Positions 6,801 to 10,264 of a stretch of DNA of 10,264 bases are shown here, piece after piece (the first letter of the stretch is position 1; each line of letters begins with the position of its first letter). Position numbers and translations under genes: made by a program. Under the pieces are notes generated by a model, which worked only from the letters and a program-made list of their open reading frames with translations, searched no databases and had not been told where the DNA came from. The DNA is from Nitrospiria bacterium (GTDB lineage: Bacteria; Nitrospirota; Nitrospiria; Nitrospirales; UBA8639): NCBI GenBank assembly GCA_030430725.1, contig JAUIKP010000076.1, positions 1 to 10,264 of the forward strand, read 5' to 3'.

Positions 6801-6991
6801 CCCTGTCATCCATGTTAAGCACGAATTCAAGCTCTGTAGGAAAGGCTCAGGTGCAGAAAGTCCTCAGCGAGGTCCAGAACTTTAGGAAAGGGGCGTTTTG
6901 CCCATTTGCCGAACAACCCATTTTGAAGGCTTTTGCTATTCCTTCGGGTGGGTATTTCCTTATGCTGTTCATGGAATATCTCGGCAAATGA
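3842..6991 (+). CDS. Large membrane protein: periplasmic receptor-like region plus seven-helix module, function unknown
   Basis: This 1049-residue protein has one N-terminal membrane segment (11-29), a periplasmic region (about 30-650), seven further segments (near 651-670, 684-704, 727-744, 817-834, 850-870, 923-941, 951-972) and a cytoplasmic tail ending in a Pro/Phe-rich hydrophobic stretch (1016-1047). Charge distribution fits the positive-inside rule. The periplasmic part shows alternating strand/helix blocks: FKVLIVVTEG (119-128), VLGPFHSGTLRAM (253-265), HIALIGEWDTLYGR (362-375), YLRGIDGELP (414-423), GDVYDKLLLLQALR (503-516), FFTTDLDARLLHP (524-536). Together they suggest a type-1 periplasmic-binding-protein-like fold; I infer this from pattern, not a search. 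Its eight cysteines fall in four close pairs. No enzyme motif was found. A stop codon (3836-3838) just upstream in frame makes 3842 the first available ATG; the ribosome site is poor. A ligand-sensing or envelope-signalling role is possible, but unproven. Confidence 0.85.
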   Translation: MAPEKGDDFKIPVTGLLILLTVLGGLLYYQQPFKSERPVKEVQSKPVLVGDKRVQSRLWQDPFASVNAHKHAEPNAGPSQPVAQLPHAALNGSETQDHHNLRLQFREIRNSTGEHQPTFKVLIVVTEGTPFASGTEYRLRHRYAVVSALGEAGYIPEEGEFFRYFSWHRNRLQGRNICWNESCPTLDVPLEWFKPDTTAKEHVLVLWIKDQDLEKNPLASLEGLVAFVNDAVPGSQTNRNRHDSVDSILSFTVLGPFHSGTLRAMISEVLKRQRLAPPSTASTKNSPAIQYLSYSATASEAVLFEGLNIDQDQCSSEAECWESMKSLGFAVHRVIGTDEELARKLVEELRKRNVDFTNEQDHIALIGEWDTLYGRKLPLTFLEVSHRTPDLDLLTKIRNLADVDWPDWAHRFSYLRGIDGELPQSSDASGGKSEGDGTLSQNFFKINKSLERPEGPTQFDYLRRLALQIRAEDQRIRDECLNKVGEGAWPTCPGFKAMGILAGDVYDKLLLLQALRKEFPGVMFFTTDLDARLLHPSQYQWTRNLLIASHFGLRLHANVQGSIPPFRDAYQTSLFLSVLLAIDPDAVCHTASGLLASGICDNAPDQHAPQRTPRVFEVGLTGAYDLSDDAPSIHASRPDFEHGEPAPPIGLRTFFLLGCILLSSWLIYAAMSRKAVFLAKAASTSLMFWVFLFAVLGSYSWLYVSITNQLEHGEPFVWLEGISVWPTELLRLAAFFLSLCFLCRGYRTLQAKFRQLEAEYGLSPGECTGCFEWKKWMEFGPDFSRGSAPPKHTVRETWRIYTSLMGLRCAGSRVGAQTAVYLVLFAFPIFLLIGFPTTPCRGATCFYWDKSILILSVVTMWLLVFFVVYVTRLSARMVDWVLQPNVEWPPRDTAREPWFPSSRKDTLANIQHSLWFCGRLTEVVGTLIYYPFIIVLVMIVSRSSFFDDWDLPISLLIVIGSNIGLAIFSAFHFRKTAEHARGRVLNTLSSMLSTNSSSVGKAQVQKVLSEVQNFRKGAFCPFAEQPILKAFAIPSGGYFLMLFMEYLGK

Positions 6992-7016
6992 TAGGACGGG
7001 AATCTGTTGAGGAGGA

Positions 7017-7059
7017 CAATCCAACGGGGAACCCCAGGATGATTCTTCCCGTTGGATTG
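7017..7059. terminator. Hairpin between convergent genes, likely bidirectional terminator
   Basis: CAATCCAACGGG (7017-7028) and CCCGTTGGATTG (7048-7059) form a perfect 12-pair stem, extended by a G-U and an A-U pair inward, around a loop of 19 or fewer bases. It sits in the 79-base gap between the stop codons of the membrane protein gene and clpB. Neither side has a T-run, so it may act by blocking or stabilising converging transcripts rather than as a classic intrinsic terminator. Confidence 0.65.
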
Positions 7060-7070
7060 CAAGCGTGAGG

Positions 7071-9671
7071 TTAGGCCTCCACTTTCTCCTGGGCGGTGAG
7101 GACGAATTTACCGTCGACCAGATCGCCCATAATTCGTTGGCCATCCACCGCTTTACCCTGAATGATGAGCCGTGAGAGTGGCGTTTCGATTTCCTGTTGA
7201 AGCAGACGTTTCAAGGGCCGTGCTCCGTAGACCTGGTCGTAGCCCCGCGCCGCCAAATCGGCCACGGCCGCCGGGGAGAGCTCCAAGGACATCCTCCGGT
7301 CCGCCAATCTGACCCTCAGCCGTTCCAATTGAATTTCGACGATTTGCGACAGCTCCTCCCGTGTTAAGGGATGAAAGACCACGATCTCATCGACCCGGTT
7401 TAAGAATTCGGGACGGAAATGCTGTTGAATTTCTTTGAGGACTAAGGCGCGGATGGCTTCGTAGTCCATATTCCGTTGCTGGGCTTCCAGAATATCCTGA
7501 CTGCCCAGGTTCGAGGTCATGATGAGCACCGTGTTTTTGAAGTCCACGGTTCGGCCTTGTGAATCGGTCAACCGCCCGTCGTCCAGGACTTGGAGGAGGG
7601 TGTTAAAGACATCATGATGCGCCTTTTCGATTTCATCGAAGAGGATAACCGAGAAGGGTTTCCGCCTCACCGCTTCGGTTAACTGCCCGCCTTCTTCATA
7701 GCCCACATATCCCGGCGGGGCGCCGATCAATCGGGCCACGGTATGTTTTTCCATATATTCCGACATATCGATACGGACCATGTTGGCTTCGTTATCGAAG
7801 AGAGTATGCGCCAGCGCCCGTGCCAACTCGGTCTTGCCCACGCCGGTTGGTCCCAGAAAGAGGAACGAACCGATGGGCCGATTGGGATCTTTGATGCCGG
7901 ACCTGGCACGCAACACGGCTTCGGCCACCGCTTTGACCGCTTCATCCTGTCCGATCACGCGTTTGTGTAGCCATTCGTCGAGATGTAGCAGTTTCTCCAC
8001 TTCGCCTTGGAGTAACCGGCTCACGGGAATGCCTGTCCACCGGCTGACCACCTCGGCGATGTCATCTTCATCGACCTCTTCCTTGAGCAGACGGCTGGTG
8101 CCTTGCTGATTGGCGAGACGCTCTTCCTCGTCCTTCATGGATTTTTCCAGTTTGGGCAAGGTGCCGTAGCGCAACTCCGCCACACGATTCAGGTCATACT
8201 GCCGCTCGGCCTGTTCGATTTGTTGCTTGACGCCTTCGATCTCCTGCCGGATCGTTTGTAATGTCCCGACAGACGATTTCTCCGCATCCCATTGTGCCTT
8301 CAAGTCATTCAAGGCTTCCTGTTTGCTCGTCAACTCCTGCTCGATTGTGGATAAGCGTGTGCGGCTGCCCTCATCGGTTTCTTTCTTTAAGGCTTCCCGT
8401 TCAATTTCCAATTGGAGGACTTTTCTGGAGATTTCATCCATTTCGGCGGGCATGCTGTCGATTTCGGTTCGCAGTCGCGCACTGGCTTCGTCGATGAGGT
8501 CAATCGCTTTATCGGGCAGAAACCGGTCACCGATGTAGCGATTGGACAGGCGGGAGGCTGCCACTAATGCCGAGTCTTTGATGCGCACGCCATGATGGAC
8601 TTCATACCGTTCCTTTAATCCACGCAGGATGGAAATGGTATCTTCCACCGACGGCTGATCGACCACCACCGGCTGGAACCGCCGCTCCAAAGCCGCATCT
8701 TTTTCAATATGTTTCCGGTATTCATCCAGCGTGGTCGCCCCAATCATATGGAGCTCACCTCTGGCCAGCATCGGCTTCAGCAAATTGGCGGCATCCATGG
8801 ATCCTTCCGCCGCTCCGGCCCCCACGACCGTGTGTAATTCATCGATAAACAACAGGATCTGTCCCTGGGAAGATTGAATTTCTTTCAAGACCGCTTTTAA
8901 CCGCTCTTCAAATTCCCCGCGAAATTTGGCACCCGCGACCAGGGCACCCATATCAAGCACGATCAGGCGTTTATTTTTAAGTCCTTCCGGCACATCCCCT
9001 TTGATAATGCGTTGTGCCAGTCCTTCGACAATGGCTGTTTTCCCCACTCCCGGTTCTCCAATCAGGACCGGATTGTTCTTGGTACGCCGGGACAGGATCT
9101 GCACCACACGACGAATTTCTTCATCCCGGCCGATCACCGGATCCAATTTTCCCTGACTGGCCAGCCGGGTCAGATCCCGACCATATTTTTCCAATGCCTG
9201 ATACGTGCCCTCGGGATCCTGGCTGGTCACGCGTTGATTGCCACGTACTTCCTGAAGGCCGGCGAGCACTTTATCCCGCTTGAGTCCCATGGAGGCAAAT
9301 ACACCTCCTTCGGCCACCATGGCCAGGATGACATGCTCGACACTTAAGAATTCATCCCGAAGTTCTTTCATCTCCGTTTCCGCCTGATTGAGTACCTTTG
9401 CCAGACGCGGAGAGAGATGTACCTGCCCCGGAGGCGCCCCACTCCCCTGAACCTGAGGCACCTTCTGCAGTGCTTGCTCTGCGGCATTTTTAACGGCAGT
9501 CGGAGAGACTCCCGTATGCTCTAAAAGGGGATGCGCCAATCCACCGGATTGCTCCAGCAACGCCAGTAGGAGATGCTCCACATCAATCCCTTGATGGCTC
9601 CGTCGCATTGCGATCCCCGAGGCGGCCTGCAAGGCTTCCTGTAATTTGATCGTCATCCGGTTAAGGTCCAT
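7071..9671 (-). CDS. clpB: ATP-dependent disaggregase ClpB
   Basis: This 866-residue protein is a full-length ClpB (E. coli: 857), the hexameric AAA+ chaperone that, with DnaK/DnaJ, pulls polypeptides out of aggregates. In order: the Clp N domain (1-145), AAA-1 with Walker A GEPGVGKT (205-212), Walker B LLFIDE (273-278) and arginines 330-331, a long coiled-coil middle domain (about 405-530) that marks ClpB rather than ClpA, AAA-2 with Walker A GPTGVGKT (607-614), Walker B ILFDE (676-680) and the [11 protein letters not shown] pore loop, then the C-terminal small domain. The AAA-1 pore loop reads AKFRGE where E. coli has AKYRGE, keeping an aromatic residue (Phe250). The start at 9671 matches the E. 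coli N-terminus and lies six bases after AGGAGG; a TTG five codons upstream would place the ribosome site inside the coding region. No CIRCE operator and no convincing sigma32 promoter precede it. Confidence 0.98.
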   Translation of the reverse strand: MDLNRMTIKLQEALQAASGIAMRRSHQGIDVEHLLLALLEQSGGLAHPLLEHTGVSPTAVKNAAEQALQKVPQVQGSGAPPGQVHLSPRLAKVLNQAETEMKELRDEFLSVEHVILAMVAEGGVFASMGLKRDKVLAGLQEVRGNQRVTSQDPEGTYQALEKYGRDLTRLASQGKLDPVIGRDEEIRRVVQILSRRTKNNPVLIGEPGVGKTAIVEGLAQRIIKGDVPEGLKNKRLIVLDMGALVAGAKFRGEFEERLKAVLKEIQSSQGQILLFIDELHTVVGAGAAEGSMDAANLLKPMLARGELHMIGATTLDEYRKHIEKDAALERRFQPVVVDQPSVEDTISILRGLKERYEVHHGVRIKDSALVAASRLSNRYIGDRFLPDKAIDLIDEASARLRTEIDSMPAEMDEISRKVLQLEIEREALKKETDEGSRTRLSTIEQELTSKQEALNDLKAQWDAEKSSVGTLQTIRQEIEGVKQQIEQAERQYDLNRVAELRYGTLPKLEKSMKDEEERLANQQGTSRLLKEEVDEDDIAEVVSRWTGIPVSRLLQGEVEKLLHLDEWLHKRVIGQDEAVKAVAEAVLRARSGIKDPNRPIGSFLFLGPTGVGKTELARALAHTLFDNEANMVRIDMSEYMEKHTVARLIGAPPGYVGYEEGGQLTEAVRRKPFSVILFDEIEKAHHDVFNTLLQVLDDGRLTDSQGRTVDFKNTVLIMTSNLGSQDILEAQQRNMDYEAIRALVLKEIQQHFRPEFLNRVDEIVVFHPLTREELSQIVEIQLERLRVRLADRRMSLELSPAAVADLAARGYDQVYGARPLKRLLQQEIETPLSRLIIQGKAVDGQRIMGDLVDGKFVLTAQEKVEA

Positions 9672-9726
9672 TGGCTTCCTCCTCAATTAAAGCGCGTATC
9701 CGTATAAAATATGTCTCTCATTAATA

Positions 9727-9754
9727 AAGATAATAATCCCCGGATGGAATTCAA
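9727..9754 (-). promoter_or_regulatory. Candidate promoter for clpB
   Basis: On the minus strand TTGAAT (9754-9749) is followed after 16 bases by TATCTT (9732-9727); each hexamer is 4 of 6 to sigma70 consensus. Initiation would fall near 9720, about 48 bases before the clpB ATG. The preceding GGGG also gives a faint resemblance to a heat-shock -35 (GTTGAA), but no CCCCAT-type -10 follows. The clpB-glnE gap of 185 bases has room for it. Confidence 0.35.
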
Positions 9755-9856
9755 CCCCTAGGACCGGTTCACATTCGACCTTTTTCCCATTCCCCGTCAC
9801 GCGACAGTCAAACGGAGGGCGAAAAAAAGAACACCGTCAGAACAATGCGTCGAGCG

Positions 9857-10264
9857 TTAGGACGATGACGAACCCAGAATACGTTCGTACAACCGATGCA
9901 CGGTGGTGGTATGTCGGCGATAGTCGTTCAGAAATGTTTCCGTGGCCTGGGCCACGCTTGCGTGTTTGCGATATCCCATCCTGACGGCACATTTCGCTAT
10001 TTCTTTCGCCTTATTCGGGAGCAGATGCGTTTGAAATTCATGGACCATTTGAAGTTTGTGTTCGAGATTTCTCAAAAACACATAAGACTCTTTGAGCAGG
10101 CGCGCCTCTTGTGCCGTCAGTTTCTCAATGTGCGTCAGCTTCGCCAAGGCTTTGAGTGTTTGCCGATCACGGATTTTAGGATACGCCTGTCCCCAACGCA
10201 GTTGAAGAGCTTGCACAATAAATTCTATTTCCCGAATGCCTCCGATGCCCAGTTTGACATGTCG
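9857..10264 (-). CDS. glnE: Glutamine synthetase adenylyltransferase GlnE family, C-terminal end; runs off the right edge
   Basis: The reading frame is open from the window edge to a TAA at 9859-9857, giving the last 135 residues. It enters with KLGIGGIREIEFIVQ, the conserved end of a GlnE nucleotidyltransferase domain, followed by the helical domain typical of GlnE/GlnD: TLKALAKL, EARLLKESYVFLRNLEHKLQ, QTHLLP, and a final DYRRHTTTVHRLYERI. GlnE adds AMP to, and removes it from, a tyrosine of glutamine synthetase in response to PII, setting nitrogen assimilation. The true start is beyond the window; the internal GTG at 10216 is a Val in the conserved GGIREIEFIVQ motif, not a start. The GGIREIEF and LEHKLQ..QTHLLP features look more like the deadenylylating N-terminal half of E. 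coli GlnE than its C-terminal half, yet the protein ends here. It lies 185 bases upstream of clpB on the same strand, with no clear terminator between. Confidence 0.85.
   Translation of the reverse strand, partial: RHVKLGIGGIREIEFIVQALQLRWGQAYPKIRDRQTLKALAKLTHIEKLTAQEARLLKESYVFLRNLEHKLQMVHEFQTHLLPNKAKEIAKCAVRMGYRKHASVAQATETFLNDYRRHTTTVHRLYERILGSSSS

Noticed and set aside
7743..8538. Plus-strand open frames inside clpB (also at 8926-9347)
   Set aside because: They are antisense shadows of a strongly conserved gene, with no ribosome sites or domains.
9672..9686. TTG start five codons upstream of the clpB ATG
   Set aside because: The extra codons are themselves the AGGAGG ribosome site, and the ATG at 9671 matches the E. 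coli ClpB N-terminus.

Overview
The window looks like chromosomal DNA from a Gram-negative, Nitrospira-like bacterium. The signs are exported proteins with Sec-type signal peptides, a ClpB chaperone lying beside a glnE-type gene, moderate GC content, and two copies of a hairpin-forming intergenic repeat of a kind I associate with Nitrospira genomes. That last point is recollection, not a search result, so the lineage is an inference. No rRNA, tRNA, CRISPR array, transposase, phage gene or obvious island boundary is visible.

Layout. At the left edge (1-199, minus) is the beginning of a small exported protein that resembles the N-terminus of OsmY-like BON-domain proteins. A 648-base intergenic region follows, holding repeat copy 1 and an extended -10 promoter placed directly against the start of an exported six-bladed Kelch propeller protein (848-1918, plus). 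Next come a 92-residue parvulin prolyl isomerase (2058-2336, plus) with its own good promoter and a leader hairpin, and an unrecognised exported six-cysteine protein (2446-3096, plus). A second long intergenic region (3097-3841) holds repeat copy 2. The largest unknown, a 1049-residue membrane protein (3842-6991, plus), has a roughly 620-residue periplasmic region and a seven-helix C-terminal membrane module. A strong hairpin lies between it and the convergent clpB gene (7071-9671, minus). Upstream of clpB on the same strand is the 3' end of a glnE-type glutamine synthetase adenylyltransferase gene, cut by the window edge.

How the parts fit. The left two thirds is dominated by envelope or exported proteins (BON-like, Kelch, cysteine-rich, giant membrane receptor-like), but spacing and separate promoters argue for individual transcription units rather than one operon. 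ClpB (protein disaggregation) and GlnE (control of glutamine synthetase) are housekeeping genes. No defence, secretion or biosynthetic cluster can be demonstrated. The most original material is the 1049-residue membrane protein and the paired intergenic elements, whose homology extends beyond the hairpin to a palindromic block at fixed spacing.
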